A stretch of DNA of 64,000 nucleotides from Antiquaquibacter metalliresistens (GCF_029211225.1 NZ_JARGEM010000004.1:267945-331944), one strand, 5' to 3'; counted from the first letter of the stretch, positions 8,009 to 17,329 are shown. Notes: generated by a model from the letters alone, not told the origin. Numbers and translations are program-made.

Positions 8009-11000
8009 GTGCTCCGGCTCCCGATCGCTGTCCTGACCGCCGCGGTGTTCGTCATCGGCGGTGCCGCCGCACCGGCCGCCGCGGCATCCAGCCCCACCGT
8101 CGTCATCAACGAGATCGCGAACGGCGGCATCGCCTCCGACTCCGACTCGTTCTTCGAGTTGCGCAATGCCGGGGATGCCGCGGTCGACCTCACCGGCTGG
8201 CACGTGTTCCGCTGCAGCTGGCAGGGGCTGCGCGCCAACGTCGGCAGGCCGGAGACCGACCTCACCGGCGTCGTGCTCGCCCCCGGCGAGATCTTCACCG
8301 TCTCCAAGACCGGCATGCCCGGCGACGCGCACTTCACCCAGCCCTTCGCGCTCACCGGGTTCGGTCTCTACCTCGAGGGTCCGGATGCCGCGCTCGTCGA
8401 CGCCGTCGGCGTCTACCCGAACGAGCCGTGGCCCACCCAGTCGGAGTGCACGGTCGGCGAGAACCTCACCAACAGCCTGGACTTCGCGACGAACCAGTCG
8501 TGGCAGCGCACCGCATCCGGACAGTGGGTCGCCGCCCCGGCGACGATCGGTGCCCAGAACGTGGCCGCGGCGCCCGCGACCGCCGACACCTCGGTCGTGA
8601 TCTCCGAGATCGCCTCGGCCGGTCCCGGCTCCTCCGGCGACGAGTTCGTCGAGCTCGTCAACACCGGCGACGAGATCGAGTCGATCGGCGGGTGGAGCCT
8701 GTACCGCTGCACCGCGACCGGGCGATCCCGCGCCAACACGCTCGAACTGACCGTGCAGGCCGGGGTGCAACTCGCGCCCGGCGAGCGCTGGGTGATCGGC
8801 GGCGCGCAGTTCGAGGGCGCGGCCGGGGCTCGGCTGCACTCGTCGCTTGCCGACCTCGAGTTCGGTGTGCTGATGCGCGACGGCGAAGGCGCCCTCGTCG
8901 ACCGGGTCGCCGTCTCCGCGTACGGCGACAGCGCCTGCCAGCAGCCGAAGCTGCCGGCCGTGCTCGACGCGGTCGCCGGCGAGTCCTACCAGCGCGCCGG
9001 CGACGGTTGGGTGGTCGCGCCGCGCACCCCGGGCGAGCGCAACGCGAGCCGCACCGAGTCGATCGGCGACGCCGTCGTGACGCCAGGCCCCATCGCCATC
9101 AGCGAGCTCGCGACCGACCCCTCCACCGAGGGAATGCCGGCCGGCACCGAGCAGCGCAACTACATCGAGCTCGGCAACTACGGCGACGAGCCGGTCGACG
9201 TCTCCGGCTACACCGTGCGCCGCTGCGAGGCGGACGGCATGCGCAGCCGCGAACTGCAGTTCACCGTGCCGCAGGGCACCCGGTTGGCGGCGGGGGAGGT
9301 GCTGCTGGCGGCGCGGGCGGGCACGGCCGCGGCATCCGTGGCCGATCTCACCTATCCGGAATCGCTGAACTTTCTCGGCACCGGCGTCTGGGTCGAGGAT
9401 GCCGCGGGCACCCTCATCGACCGGGTCGGCGTCTACGCCGCCAACGAGATGGACGCCAGCAACGTCGCGGCCAGCCCGTGCACCTCGGGGCACGCGCTGA
9501 CGACCTACCAGCCGGACCGGCTGCTGAGCGAGACCTTCCAGCGCGCGGGCTTCGCCGGCGACAACGCCGAGGACTTCGCGGTCGGCGAGGCGACGCCCGG
9601 CGAGCTCGACCTGCTCGCGCGCGCCGATCCCACCGCGCGGGTCGTCACCCCCGCCACCGCCGCACTGCCAGCGCCGACCCGAGCCTTCGGCACGGCGCAC
9701 GTGATGCCGACGACCGCGGCCACCGTGCTCGAGTCGTGGTCCGGGGTGACCGACGGCGCCCCGCTGACGACGCTCGTCGGCCCGGCCGAGACGCCGGGGG
9801 CGCTGCCGATCGCCGACGACGGCTGGGGCTACCCGTACCACCGCTTCGTGCTCGACGCGTCGGCCATGGTGGCCGGTGACCAGGTCGGCTGGACCGGAAC
9901 GACCGTCGCGCGCGGCGAGGTGCAGTTGAGCGTCTGGAACGGCGCCGCCTGGAGACTGCTCGACAGCGGCTCCGGGGAGCTGCTGGGCGTCCTGGAGGCG
10001 CAGGACCTCATCGACGGCACCGTCACCCTGCTCGTGCAGGATGGTCCGCGCACGACCCCGACCGTCACGACCGAGCGCGATGGTGCGCTCGAGAACCCCA
10101 CCGACTACGACTTCGCGCTCACGCACATCACCGACACCCAATACCTCTCCGAGAGCTACCCGGAGGTCTACGCGCAGCTGGCCAGCTGGATCGCGGACAA
10201 CGCCCAGGAGCGCAAGATCGCCTTCGCCGCGCACACCGGCGATCTCATCCAGAACTGGGTCGATCCCGACCAGAGCCAGGCCCGGGCGCGCGTGGAGTTC
10301 GAGCGCGCGTCCGCGATCCAATCGATCCTGGATGACGCGGCCGTGCCCAACAGCGTGCTGCCCGGCAACCACGACAACAAGCGCGGGGTCACCAACGAGC
10401 TGTTCAACGAGTACTTCGGGCCGGAGCGCTACGCGGGCACCGCGTGGTACGGCCAGTCGATCGCGCCGGACGACAACAGCGCGAGCTTCTCGACGTTCGA
10501 GCACGAGGGGGCGAGATTCCTGGTGCTCTCGCTCGGCTACGCGTACGGCGAGGCGGAGATCGCCTGGGCCTCCGAGGTCGTCGCGAGTCACCCCGACCAC
10601 AACGTGATCATCGCCACCCACGAGCACGTGATGCCGAAGACGCTCGAAGAGTCCGCGCACCGCTCCGTGAACTCGCGCTGGATCTCCCGCGGCCAAGAGC
10701 TCTGGGATCGGGTGATCGCGCCCAACCGCAACGTCGCCATCGTGCTCTCCGGCCACTTCCACGGCATCGGCCAGCTCGTCACCGAGAACGCCGGCGGCAT
10801 CGAAGGCCACACCGTGGTGGAGTTGCTCGCCGACTACCAGGAGTTCCGCACGCACACAGGGGAGCGCGCGACCGGCTTCTACCGCATGCTGCAGTTCGAC
10901 GTGGATGCCGGCGCCATCGCCGTGGACACCCGCTCGGTTCGCCTCGCCGCCGCCTACAGCGCCGACTACGACTACCGCCAGTTCCTGCCGGACAACGGGC

Positions 11001-11155
11001 TCGCGACGACTCCCTCCAACGCGCGCCCGTGGCGCATCGTCGACTCGGGCGTGCAGGGCCGCTACAGCGAGGAGGACGACGAGTTCACCGCCGCGGTCAC
11101 CCTCCAGCATCCCAAGGCCGTCACCACCGAGTCGATCGCCATCGGCGGACGCTAG
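8009..11155 (+). CDS. Secreted lamin-tail-domain protein with metallophosphoesterase
   Basis: A 1048-residue exported protein. The signal peptide covers residues 1-25 (LTAAVFVIGGAAA, cleavage near APAAAAS). Three lamin-tail (LTD) domains follow at about 30-165, 192-335 and 360-510, each opening with an INEI/ISEI/ISEL strand and containing RC near its first third. After a linker, a calcineurin-like phosphoesterase occupies about 700-985 (ITDTQYLSE, HTGDLIQNW, LPGNHDNK, THEHVMPK, LSGHFHG). The five metal-binding blocks are intact. LTD domains often accompany extracellular nucleases and phosphatases, so a role in scavenging phosphate or nucleotides outside the cell is likely. No sorting signal or C-terminal anchor is seen. 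GTG start with GGGAGAGA upstream. Confidence 0.85.
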   Translation: MLRLPIAVLTAAVFVIGGAAAPAAAASSPTVVINEIANGGIASDSDSFFELRNAGDAAVDLTGWHVFRCSWQGLRANVGRPETDLTGVVLAPGEIFTVSKTGMPGDAHFTQPFALTGFGLYLEGPDAALVDAVGVYPNEPWPTQSECTVGENLTNSLDFATNQSWQRTASGQWVAAPATIGAQNVAAAPATADTSVVISEIASAGPGSSGDEFVELVNTGDEIESIGGWSLYRCTATGRSRANTLELTVQAGVQLAPGERWVIGGAQFEGAAGARLHSSLADLEFGVLMRDGEGALVDRVAVSAYGDSACQQPKLPAVLDAVAGESYQRAGDGWVVAPRTPGERNASRTESIGDAVVTPGPIAISELATDPSTEGMPAGTEQRNYIELGNYGDEPVDVSGYTVRRCEADGMRSRELQFTVPQGTRLAAGEVLLAARAGTAAASVADLTYPESLNFLGTGVWVEDAAGTLIDRVGVYAANEMDASNVAASPCTSGHALTTYQPDRLLSETFQRAGFAGDNAEDFAVGEATPGELDLLARADPTARVVTPATAALPAPTRAFGTAHVMPTTAATVLESWSGVTDGAPLTTLVGPAETPGALPIADDGWGYPYHRFVLDASAMVAGDQVGWTGTTVARGEVQLSVWNGAAWRLLDSGSGELLGVLEAQDLIDGTVTLLVQDGPRTTPTVTTERDGALENPTDYDFALTHITDTQYLSESYPEVYAQLASWIADNAQERKIAFAAHTGDLIQNWVDPDQSQARARVEFERASAIQSILDDAAVPNSVLPGNHDNKRGVTNELFNEYFGPERYAGTAWYGQSIAPDDNSASFSTFEHEGARFLVLSLGYAYGEAEIAWASEVVASHPDHNVIIATHEHVMPKTLEESAHRSVNSRWISRGQELWDRVIAPNRNVAIVLSGHFHGIGQLVTENAGGIEGHTVVELLADYQEFRTHTGERATGFYRMLQFDVDAGAIAVDTRSVRLAAAYSADYDYRQFLPDNGLATTPSNARPWRIVDSGVQGRYSEEDDEFTAAVTLQHPKAVTTESIAIGGR

Positions 11156-11164
11156 GGTGTGGGC

Positions 11165-11575
11165 ATGAGCGCCGATCCCGACGAGGATGCCGCCGCCCTC
11201 GCCTGGGCCGGTGACGAGTCCGACCGCCCGACCAAGATCACCAAGGTCACACTGCCGCGGCCGGAGGATCCCACCCCGCGACCGGCGACCCCGGGCATCC
11301 TCCTGATCACCTACGGCGTGCTCGCCGGTCTCTTCCTCGTCTACACGATCGGCTGGATCACCGTCGTCGTGAACTCCGGCTACACCGCGCCCGACCTGCT
11401 CGGCGAGATCATGTGGCAGCTCGGCGAGTTCCTCGCCATCGCGAGCCCGGCACTGTGGTTCGCGACCGTGCTGCTGCTCACGCGGGATCGCAAGCCGCTC
11501 GTGCGTCTGCTGCTGCTCATCGTGGGATTGGTCGTCGTCATCCCGTGGCCGTTCCTGCTGGGAGGTGCGGCGTGA
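11165..11575 (+). CDS. Small conserved membrane protein (3 TM)
   Basis: A 136-residue protein with a charged N-terminal tail of about 40 residues rich in Asp, Glu and Pro, then three hydrophobic helices (about 44-67, 78-100 and 110-130). I do not recognise a named family. The ATG at 11165 follows TAGGGT (11153-11158) by exactly 6 nt, the leaderless layout, which favours it over the in-frame GTG at 11159. It overlaps the next membrane-protein gene by 4 bp (GTGA), so they form an operon. Confidence 0.7.
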   Translation: MSADPDEDAAALAWAGDESDRPTKITKVTLPRPEDPTPRPATPGILLITYGVLAGLFLVYTIGWITVVVNSGYTAPDLLGEIMWQLGEFLAIASPALWFATVLLLTRDRKPLVRLLLLIVGLVVVIPWPFLLGGAA

Positions 11576-11955
11576 GCGGCATCGCGGACTCCGAGAACCC
11601 CATCGAGGCCGTCGTCGAGGACGACGCGCGCGAGTCGAAGCGCGGCCGCTACGGTTGGCTGAGCCTCGCCGTCGCCGCGATCTTCGGGCTGTTCTTCGCC
11701 TACGACGTGTGGGAGGCGATCGGCAACATGATCAGCCTCCCGCAGTACTACGAGCTGCTCGGGCTCGATCCGGCAGGCATCCCGTGGTGGGTGCTCGTGA
11801 TCAACCTGCTCGTGCCGATCGCGGCATTCGCGATCGCGTTCTGGGTCGGCCGGCGGCAGAACCTCGGGGGCCGGGCGCTCATCTTCCTGCTCGGCCTCGC
11901 GGTCTCCGCGGCGCTCGGGCTGGGGCTCGTCGCGCTCGCGGGCGCGGTGGGCTGA
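11572..11955 (+). CDS. Small conserved membrane protein (3 TM)
   Basis: A 127-residue protein with an acidic cytoplasmic N-terminus and hydrophobic segments at about 30-48, 71-91 and 101-124. It is translationally coupled to the preceding membrane protein through a GTGA overlap. It has no signal peptide, catalytic motif or recognised domain. Similar size and topology to its neighbour suggest the two act together, but nothing in the sequence shows how. Confidence 0.68.
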   Translation: MSGIADSENPIEAVVEDDARESKRGRYGWLSLAVAAIFGLFFAYDVWEAIGNMISLPQYYELLGLDPAGIPWWVLVINLLVPIAAFAIAFWVGRRQNLGGRALIFLLGLAVSAALGLGLVALAGAVG

Positions 11956-12037
11956 AAACCGCCGACCGCTGGGCCCGATACACTCGACCGGGGCTGCGTG
12001 GAGGCGCGCGGCCGAGCCGATACGTAAGGATCCACTC

Positions 12038-13630
12038 GTGGCCAAGCCGGTCGTCCTGATCGCCGAAGAACTCTCACCCGCCACCGTCGAGGCTCTCGGG
12101 CCCGATTTCGACGTGCGGTCCGTGGACGGCACCGACCGTGCCGCGCTGCTGTCCGCGCTCGCGGACGCGCACGCGATCCTCATCCGATCCGCGACGAACG
12201 TGGATGCCGAGGCGATCGCCGCGGCGAAGCAGCTCAAGGTCGTTGCCCGCGCCGGGGTCGGTCTCGACAACGTCGACATCAAGGCGGCGACCGAGGCCGG
12301 CGTCATGGTGGTCAACGCTCCGACGTCGAACATCATCTCCGCCGCCGAGCTCACGGTCGGTCACATCCTGTCCCTCGCCCGGCACATCCCGGCGGCGCAC
12401 GCGAGCCTCGCGGCGGGCACCTGGAAGCGCTCCAAGTACACCGGCACCGAGCTCTTCGAGAAGACCGTCGGCATCATCGGCCTGGGTCGCATCGGCGCGC
12501 TCATCACCGAGCGCCTGCAGGCCTTCGGCATGAACGTGGTCGCCTACGACCCCTACGTCACGAGCGCGCGGGCGCAGCAGCTCGGCGTCACGCTGCTGAG
12601 CCTCGAGGAGCTGCTGGCGCAGGCCGACTTCATCAGCATCCACATGCCGAAGACCCCCGAGACGACGGGGATGATCGGCACCGACCAGCTGGCGATGATG
12701 AAGCCCACCGCCTTCGTCATCAACGTCGCGCGCGGCGGACTCATCGATGAGCAGGCCCTGTATGCGGCCCTCAAGTCCAACCGCATCGCGGGTGCCGGTC
12801 TCGACGTGTTCGTGAGCGAGCCGCCAACCGACTCGCCCCTGCTGGGGCTCGACAACGTCGTGCTCACCCCGCACCTGGGCGCCTCCACCGACGAGGCGCA
12901 GGAGAAGGCGGGCGTCTCCGTCGCGCGTTCGGTGCGTCTCGCGCTCGGCGGCGAGCTCGTGCCGGATGCCGTGAACGTCGCCGGTGGTGCCATCGACCCG
13001 ACGGTGCGGCCGGGCATCCCGCTCATGGAGAAGCTCGGCCAGGTGTTCTCCGGTCTCGCCGACCACCCGATCACCGCCATCGATGTCGAAGTGCGCGGTG
13101 AGATCGCCGAACTCGACGTCAGCGTGCTCAAGCTCGCCGCGCTCAAGGGCGTGTTCTCGAACATCGTCAGCGAATCGGTGAGCTACGTGAACGCGCCCCT
13201 GCTCGCCGAGCAGCGCGGCGTCGCCGTTCGCCTGATCACGGATGCCACCTCCGACGAATACCGCAACCTGCTGACCATCCGCGGAGCCCTCAGCGACGGC
13301 TCGCAGATCTCCGTCTCCGGCACCCTCACGGGCACCAAGCAGGTGCAGAAGATCGTCGAGATCAACGGATACGACGTGGAGGTGCCCGTCGCGGAGCACC
13401 TGATCGTGATGATCTACACCGACCGTCCGGGCATCGTGGCCGTCTACGGCAAGGAGTTCGGCGAGGCGAGCATCAACATCGCGGGCATGCAGATCGCGCG
13501 CCAGGGCAAGGGCGGTCAGGCGCTCAGCGTGCTGACCGTCGACTCACCCGTGCCCGAGGCGCTGCTCGCGAAGGTCGCGGCGGCGATCGATGCCGACCTC
13601 CTGCGAGAGATCGACATCACCGAGGCCTGA
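12038..13630 (+). CDS. serA: D-3-phosphoglycerate dehydrogenase
   Basis: A 530-residue enzyme that oxidises 3-phosphoglycerate to 3-phosphohydroxypyruvate, the first step of serine synthesis. Visible parts: substrate-binding halves around residues 1-100 and 285-315 (TPHLGASTDEAQ), an NAD-binding Rossmann core (TVGIIGLGRIGALI near 147), VARGGLIDE, an intervening regulatory domain (about 320-450), and a C-terminal ACT domain (LIVMIYTDRPGIV, AGMQIARQGKGG). This is the long actinobacterial type, inhibited by serine through the ACT domain in characterised relatives. The GTG start at 12038 follows a TAAGGA ribosome binding site; a TACACT -10 lies near 11979, giving a short leader. Confidence 0.96.
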   Translation: MAKPVVLIAEELSPATVEALGPDFDVRSVDGTDRAALLSALADAHAILIRSATNVDAEAIAAAKQLKVVARAGVGLDNVDIKAATEAGVMVVNAPTSNIISAAELTVGHILSLARHIPAAHASLAAGTWKRSKYTGTELFEKTVGIIGLGRIGALITERLQAFGMNVVAYDPYVTSARAQQLGVTLLSLEELLAQADFISIHMPKTPETTGMIGTDQLAMMKPTAFVINVARGGLIDEQALYAALKSNRIAGAGLDVFVSEPPTDSPLLGLDNVVLTPHLGASTDEAQEKAGVSVARSVRLALGGELVPDAVNVAGGAIDPTVRPGIPLMEKLGQVFSGLADHPITAIDVEVRGEIAELDVSVLKLAALKGVFSNIVSESVSYVNAPLLAEQRGVAVRLITDATSDEYRNLLTIRGALSDGSQISVSGTLTGTKQVQKIVEINGYDVEVPVAEHLIVMIYTDRPGIVAVYGKEFGEASINIAGMQIARQGKGGQALSVLTVDSPVPEALLAKVAAAIDADLLREIDITEA

Positions 13631-13634
13631 TCGC

Positions 13635-13892
13635 TCAGGCGACGTCGGGCGGGGTGGTGGAGGTGCGCCGCTGGCTCACCGACGCGCCATCCGCGTCCAC
13701 ACCGTGCTCGACGGTGGTGACCGACTGCCGCTTGCGCAGCATCAGCACCAGGCCGATCACGAAGACGACCGCACCGGCTGCCATCAGGATGTAGCCGACG
13801 AGATCGAGGTTGATGAACCCCGTCTCGAAGTTCAGCGCGAAGGTGAGAATCGCGCCGATCACGAACAAGACGATTCCAGTTCCAATACTCAT
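13635..13892 (-). CDS. DUF6458-type small membrane protein
   Basis: An 85-residue protein with two transmembrane helices (FVIGAILTFALNF near residues 9-23, and about 32-52), a basic junction RKRQS, and a polar C-terminal tail. Size, topology and the opening MSIGTGIVLFVIGAIL match the actinobacterial DUF6458 family, whose function is unknown. It is convergent with serA, with only 4 bp between stops. TAGCGT lies 7 nt before the ATG, indicating a leaderless transcript. Confidence 0.8.
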   Translation of the reverse strand: MSIGTGIVLFVIGAILTFALNFETGFINLDLVGYILMAAGAVVFVIGLVLMLRKRQSVTTVEHGVDADGASVSQRRTSTTPPDVA

Positions 13893-14006
13893 GTCTTCGA
13901 CGCTAGGCAGCCCGTCGCCCGGGCGGGAGGGCCTTGCGCATCGCCGTGACATCTGGGCGGGATTCCGAGGATTTCGCGGCTTCCTGGCGCCGGTATCGTG
14001 ATGCTC

Positions 14007-15038
14007 ATGGATCTCGCAGTCGTCGCAGGTGACGGAATCGGCCCGGAAGTCGTCGCGGAAGCGCTCAAGGTGCTGGAGGCGACCGGTGTGCCGGTCACCA
14101 CCACCGCATACCCCTTCGGTGCGACGCACTACCTGGAGACGGGGCACATCCTCGACGCGGACAACCTGACCGCCCTCGCCCGCCACGATGCGGTCCTGCT
14201 CGGCGCCGTCGGCGGCGACCCGCGCGATCCGCGTCTGGCCGGTGGCATCGTCGAGCGTGGGCTGCTGCTGAAGCTGCGCTTCGCCTTCGACCACTATGTG
14301 AACCTGCGCCCCAGCGCGATTCTGCCGGGGGTGCGCTCGCCGCTGGCCGCGCCCGGCGAGGTGGACTTCGTGGTGGTGCGCGAGGGCACCGAGGGGCCGT
14401 ACACCGGCAATGGCGGCGTGATCCGCCCCGGCACCCCGCACGAGGTCGCCACCGAGGTCTCCCTGAACACCGCCTACGGGGTCGAGCGCGTGGTGCGCTA
14501 CGCCTTCGAGCTCGCCGAGCGGCGACGCAAGAAGCTCACCCTCGTGCACAAGACCAACGTGCTCGTGAACGCGGGCGGTCTGTGGCGGCGGCTGGTCGAG
14601 GCGGAGGCGGCCAATCATCCGGACGTGGCCTGGGACTACCTTCACATCGATGCGGCGACCATCTTCATGGTCACCGACCCTGCTAGGTTCGACGTGATCG
14701 TCACCGACAACCTCTTCGGCGACATCATCACCGATCTGGCCGCCGCGATCAGCGGGGGCATCGGACTGGCGGCCTCGGGCAACATCAACCCCGACGGCGC
14801 CTTCCCCTCGATGTTCGAGCCCGTGCACGGTTCGGCGCCGGACATCGCCGGGCAGCAGTTGGCCGATCCGACCGCCGCGATCCTGTCCGCAGCACTCCTG
14901 CTGACCCACTTGGGGCACGCGGATGCCGCGGCCAAGGTCACCGCGGCCGTCACCGCCGACCTCGCCGCCCGCGGGGAGACCAAACGCAGCACCGCGCAGG
15001 TCGGCGACGCCATCGCCGCGGCCGTGGCGTCGGCGTAA
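14007..15038 (+). CDS. leuB: 3-isopropylmalate dehydrogenase
   Basis: A 343-residue NAD-dependent beta-decarboxylating dehydrogenase for the third step of leucine synthesis. [18 protein letters not shown] opens the protein, followed by the arginine cluster ([15 protein letters not shown]), the catalytic Tyr/Lys region (VHKTNVL), the metal-binding [12 protein letters not shown], and the adenine-binding GSAPDIAG segment. The sequence belongs to the actinobacterial short LeuB lineage. Three in-frame starts (13998, 14001, 14007) exist; 14007 is preferred because TATCGT ends 7 nt upstream and the protein then opens as homologues do. ilvE follows 33 bp downstream behind its own TAGGAT hexamer, so both branched-chain genes are adjacent but may be separately transcribed. 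Confidence 0.94.
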   Translation: MDLAVVAGDGIGPEVVAEALKVLEATGVPVTTTAYPFGATHYLETGHILDADNLTALARHDAVLLGAVGGDPRDPRLAGGIVERGLLLKLRFAFDHYVNLRPSAILPGVRSPLAAPGEVDFVVVREGTEGPYTGNGGVIRPGTPHEVATEVSLNTAYGVERVVRYAFELAERRRKKLTLVHKTNVLVNAGGLWRRLVEAEAANHPDVAWDYLHIDAATIFMVTDPARFDVIVTDNLFGDIITDLAAAISGGIGLAASGNINPDGAFPSMFEPVHGSAPDIAGQQLADPTAAILSAALLLTHLGHADAAAKVTAAVTADLAARGETKRSTAQVGDAIAAAVASA

Positions 15039-15071
15039 CCTAGGATTTCCGACCAGTTCAGAGGGACCACC

Positions 15072-16178
15072 ATGAAGAACCTCCTCGCACCCCAAGACCT
15101 GCAGTTCGCGGTCACGGTCAACGAAGCGGCGCGTTCCGCTGCCGAGCACGCCGACATCATCGCCGAGCCCGGTTTCGGCAAGCACTTCACCGACCACATG
15201 GTCGACATCTGCTGGTCGGAGCACGGCGGCTGGCACCGACCGCGCGTGCAGCCCTACGGGCCGATCCAGCTCGACCCGGCCGCTGCGGTGCTGCACTACG
15301 CCCAGGAGATCTTCGAGGGGTTGAAGGCCTACCGTCACCCCGACGGTTCGATCTGGACCTTCCGGCCCGAGGCCAACGCAGCACGCATGCAGCGCTCGGC
15401 CGCGCGGCTCGCACTGCCCGAGCTGCCCACCGAGTACTTCATCGAGTCGCTGCGCCAGCTGATCGCGGTCGACGGTCGCTGGGTGCCGTCGGCACCGGAG
15501 ACCAGCCTCTACCTTCGTCCCTTCATGTTCGCGAAGGAGGCGTTCCTCGGCGTGCGCCCGGCGAAGAAGGTCAACTACTACGTGATCGCGAGCCCGGCCG
15601 GGGCCTACTTCACCGGAGGTGTGACCCCGGTGTCGATCTGGGTGACCACCCACTACGCCCGCGCCGGTCGCGGCGGCATGGGGGCGGCGAAGACGGGCGG
15701 CAACTACGCGTCGTCCCTGGTTGCCCAGCAGGAGGCGTACGAGCACGGTTGCGCGCAGGTGCTGTTCCTCGACTCGGAGACCAGCACGTATCTCGAGGAA
15801 CTCGGCGGCATGAACGTCGTGTTCGTCACCAAGGACGGCACACTCATCACGCCCGAGTCCTCGAGCATCCTCGAGGGCATCACGCTCGACTCGATCCTGC
15901 AGCTCGCGCGCGACCGCGGGCTCAAGACGGAGCAGCGTCGCATCACGATCGACGAGGTGCGCGAGGGCGTGGCATCCGGTGAGATCGTCGAGATGTTCGC
16001 GTGCGGCACCGCGGCGGTCATCACGCCCATCGCGGCGTTCAAGGCCGACGGCTACACGATCGGCGACGAGAACGCGCCCGCGGGGGAGCTCACACTGTCG
16101 CTGCGGGAGGAACTCACCGGCATCCAGCAGGGGCGCGTCGAAGACCGCCACGGGTGGATGCTGCGCCTCGACGCCTGA
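15072..16178 (+). CDS. ilvE: Branched-chain amino acid aminotransferase
   Basis: A 368-residue PLP enzyme of fold type IV catalysing the last step of leucine, isoleucine and valine synthesis and the first step of their degradation. Diagnostic segments: YAQEIFEGLKAYRHPDG, RPFMFAKE, the Schiff-base lysine in GAAKTGGNYA, YLEELGGMNVVFV and EMFACGTAAVITP. It has the long form with an N-terminal extension (about 40 residues before the HMVDICW strand) typical of eukaryotic and actinobacterial enzymes. The ATG at 15072 has GAGGG 5 nt upstream, and a TAGGAT -10 lies at 15041-15046. Downstream is the 16.2-16.6 kb repeat region rather than a gene. Confidence 0.96.
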   Translation: MKNLLAPQDLQFAVTVNEAARSAAEHADIIAEPGFGKHFTDHMVDICWSEHGGWHRPRVQPYGPIQLDPAAAVLHYAQEIFEGLKAYRHPDGSIWTFRPEANAARMQRSAARLALPELPTEYFIESLRQLIAVDGRWVPSAPETSLYLRPFMFAKEAFLGVRPAKKVNYYVIASPAGAYFTGGVTPVSIWVTTHYARAGRGGMGAAKTGGNYASSLVAQQEAYEHGCAQVLFLDSETSTYLEELGGMNVVFVTKDGTLITPESSSILEGITLDSILQLARDRGLKTEQRRITIDEVREGVASGEIVEMFACGTAAVITPIAAFKADGYTIGDENAPAGELTLSLREELTGIQQGRVEDRHGWMLRLDA

Positions 16179-16200
16179 GCCGGCCACTCGGCGTCGCGGG

Positions 16201-16450
16201 AGCAGGCTCCGGTGGCGCGCGAGCAGGCTCCGGTTTGCCCGGCAGGCTTCCGTCTTGCCTGGCAGGCTCCGGTTTGCCCGGCAGGCTTCCGTCTTGCCTG
16301 GCAGGCTCCGGTTTGCCCGGCAGGCTTCCGTCTTGCCTGGCAGGCTTCCGTCTTGCCCGGCAGGTTTCCGTCTTGTCCGGCAGGCTCCCGCTTTGCCCCG
16401 CAGGCTTCCGTCTTGCCGGCAGGCTCCCGTCTTGCCCCGCAGACTCCCGT
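16201..16450 (+). repeat. Tandem repeat array, about 12 units of 19-20 bp
   Basis: Contiguous units with consensus GCAGGCTTCCGTCTTGCCCG, alternating in part with GCAGGCTCCGGTTTGCCCG, fill the space after ilvE. Units differ by one to four bases and have no spacers between them. Long open frames pass through only because the unit lacks stop codons; the predicted peptides are low-complexity and not credible proteins. Together with the right-hand array it fills the 485-bp gap between ilvE and the alpha/beta hydrolase. Confidence 0.9.
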
Positions 16451-16482
16451 TGTGAAGGAACTCCTTCATAACGGGAGTCTGC
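16439..16482. terminator. Near-perfect 21-bp inverted repeat at the array junction
   Basis: Arms 16439-16459 and 16462-16482 pair at 20 of 21 positions, with a 2-nt centre. This dyad separates the left array from the oppositely oriented right array and lies between the convergent ilvE and alpha/beta-hydrolase genes. As RNA it would form a long stem from either strand and could stop or stabilise both transcripts. No T-tract follows, so the terminator role is inference. Confidence 0.55.
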
Positions 16483-16587
16483 CGAAAGTGCATGCGGGAG
16501 TCTGCCGGAAGTGCATGCGGGAGTCTGCCGAAAGTGCATGCGGGAGTCTGCCGAAAGTGCACGCCGGAGGCCGCCGAAGCTGCAGGC
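16473..16587 (-). repeat. Tandem repeat array, 4 full units plus one degenerate, 23 bp each
   Basis: Units at 16473-16495, 16496-16518, 16519-16541 and 16542-16564 are near identical, with core GGGAGTCTGCCGAAAGTGC; 16565-16587 is a decayed fifth. On the minus strand the core reads CGGCAGACTCCC, matching the GCAG[AG]CT[TC]CCG core of the left array, so the two arrays face each other. The remaining 76 bp to the next gene holds no recognisable feature. Confidence 0.9.
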
Positions 16588-16663
16588 GGGAGCCGGAGGG
16601 CGCGCGACCGGAGCATCGCAGGCGCGGCTCGCGCGGCCCCGCTCACGAACCCGCGGGCGCCGT

Positions 16664-17293
16664 TCACACTGCTGTGGCCGCCCCCATGAACGCCGTGACC
16701 GCGTCCGCCGCCTCCGCGAGGTTCTGCCGCTCGGTGCGCCCGCTGATCGCCTTGCGTGGTCGGAACCCGTGGTCGCCGTCCTCGAGCCAGTGCACGGCGA
16801 TCGTCGGCGACAGCGCAAAGCCCGGCACCTCGTCGGCCCCGCCGAACTCGTCGCGCGTGCCCTGGCAGATCAGCGTCGGGCACTCGAGCGCGGCCAGGTG
16901 CGCGGTGCGCAGCTGTTCGGGCTTGCCCGGCGGGTGGAACGGGTAACCGAGGCACACCAGCCCGGCGATGCGACCCGCGGTCCAGGACTCCTGCGCGATG
17001 AGGCTCGCGACGCGCCCGCCGTAGGACTTGCCGCCGATGAACGGCCGCTCGGCATCCACGGCGTCGAGGGCGGCGAGGTACTCCTCGGTCACGGCCTCCG
17101 CGCGCGGAGCGGGCTTACGGGTGCCGGAGCGTCGCGCGGCCATGTACCCGAACTCGAAGCGAGCGGTGCGGATGCCACGGTCCGCCAGCAGCGCGCAGAA
17201 GCCGCTCATCCATCCCGAGTCCATCGCCGCGCCGGCCCCGTGGGCGAGCACCAGCGTGGCGCCGTCGTCGGGGCCGAGGTACAGCAACTCCAT
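16664..17293 (-). CDS. Alpha/beta hydrolase (KANL3/TEX30-like family)
   Basis: A 209-residue alpha/beta-hydrolase with an oxyanion-hole motif (LAHGAGAAMDSGWM near residue 17), nucleophile elbow GGKSYGGR (Ser near 97), and the acid and base segments GTRDEFGG and DGDHGF. The family, often annotated as dienelactone-hydrolase-like, has no settled substrate. It is convergent with ilvE across the repeat arrays and divergent from the FAH-family gene, with 36 bp between starts. CATCCT lies 6 nt before the ATG at 17293, a possible weak -10. Confidence 0.8.
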   Translation of the reverse strand: MELLYLGPDDGATLVLAHGAGAAMDSGWMSGFCALLADRGIRTARFEFGYMAARRSGTRKPAPRAEAVTEEYLAALDAVDAERPFIGGKSYGGRVASLIAQESWTAGRIAGLVCLGYPFHPPGKPEQLRTAHLAALECPTLICQGTRDEFGGADEVPGFALSPTIAVHWLEDGDHGFRPRKAISGRTERQNLAEAADAVTAFMGAATAV

Positions 17294-17329
17294 GCGCCCA
17301 GGATGCCACGCCGGCCGTAGGCTCGTGGC

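Noticed and set aside
7943-11110. A 1055-codon open frame antisense to the lamin-tail/phosphoesterase gene
   Set aside because: It is rich in Arg, Gly, Val and His with no domain or start signal, as expected for the complement of a GC-rich gene; the plus-strand protein has clear domains.
16201-16587. CRISPR array or short coding repeats
   Set aside because: Units are directly contiguous with no unique spacers and there are no cas genes; frames stay open only because the unit lacks stop codons.
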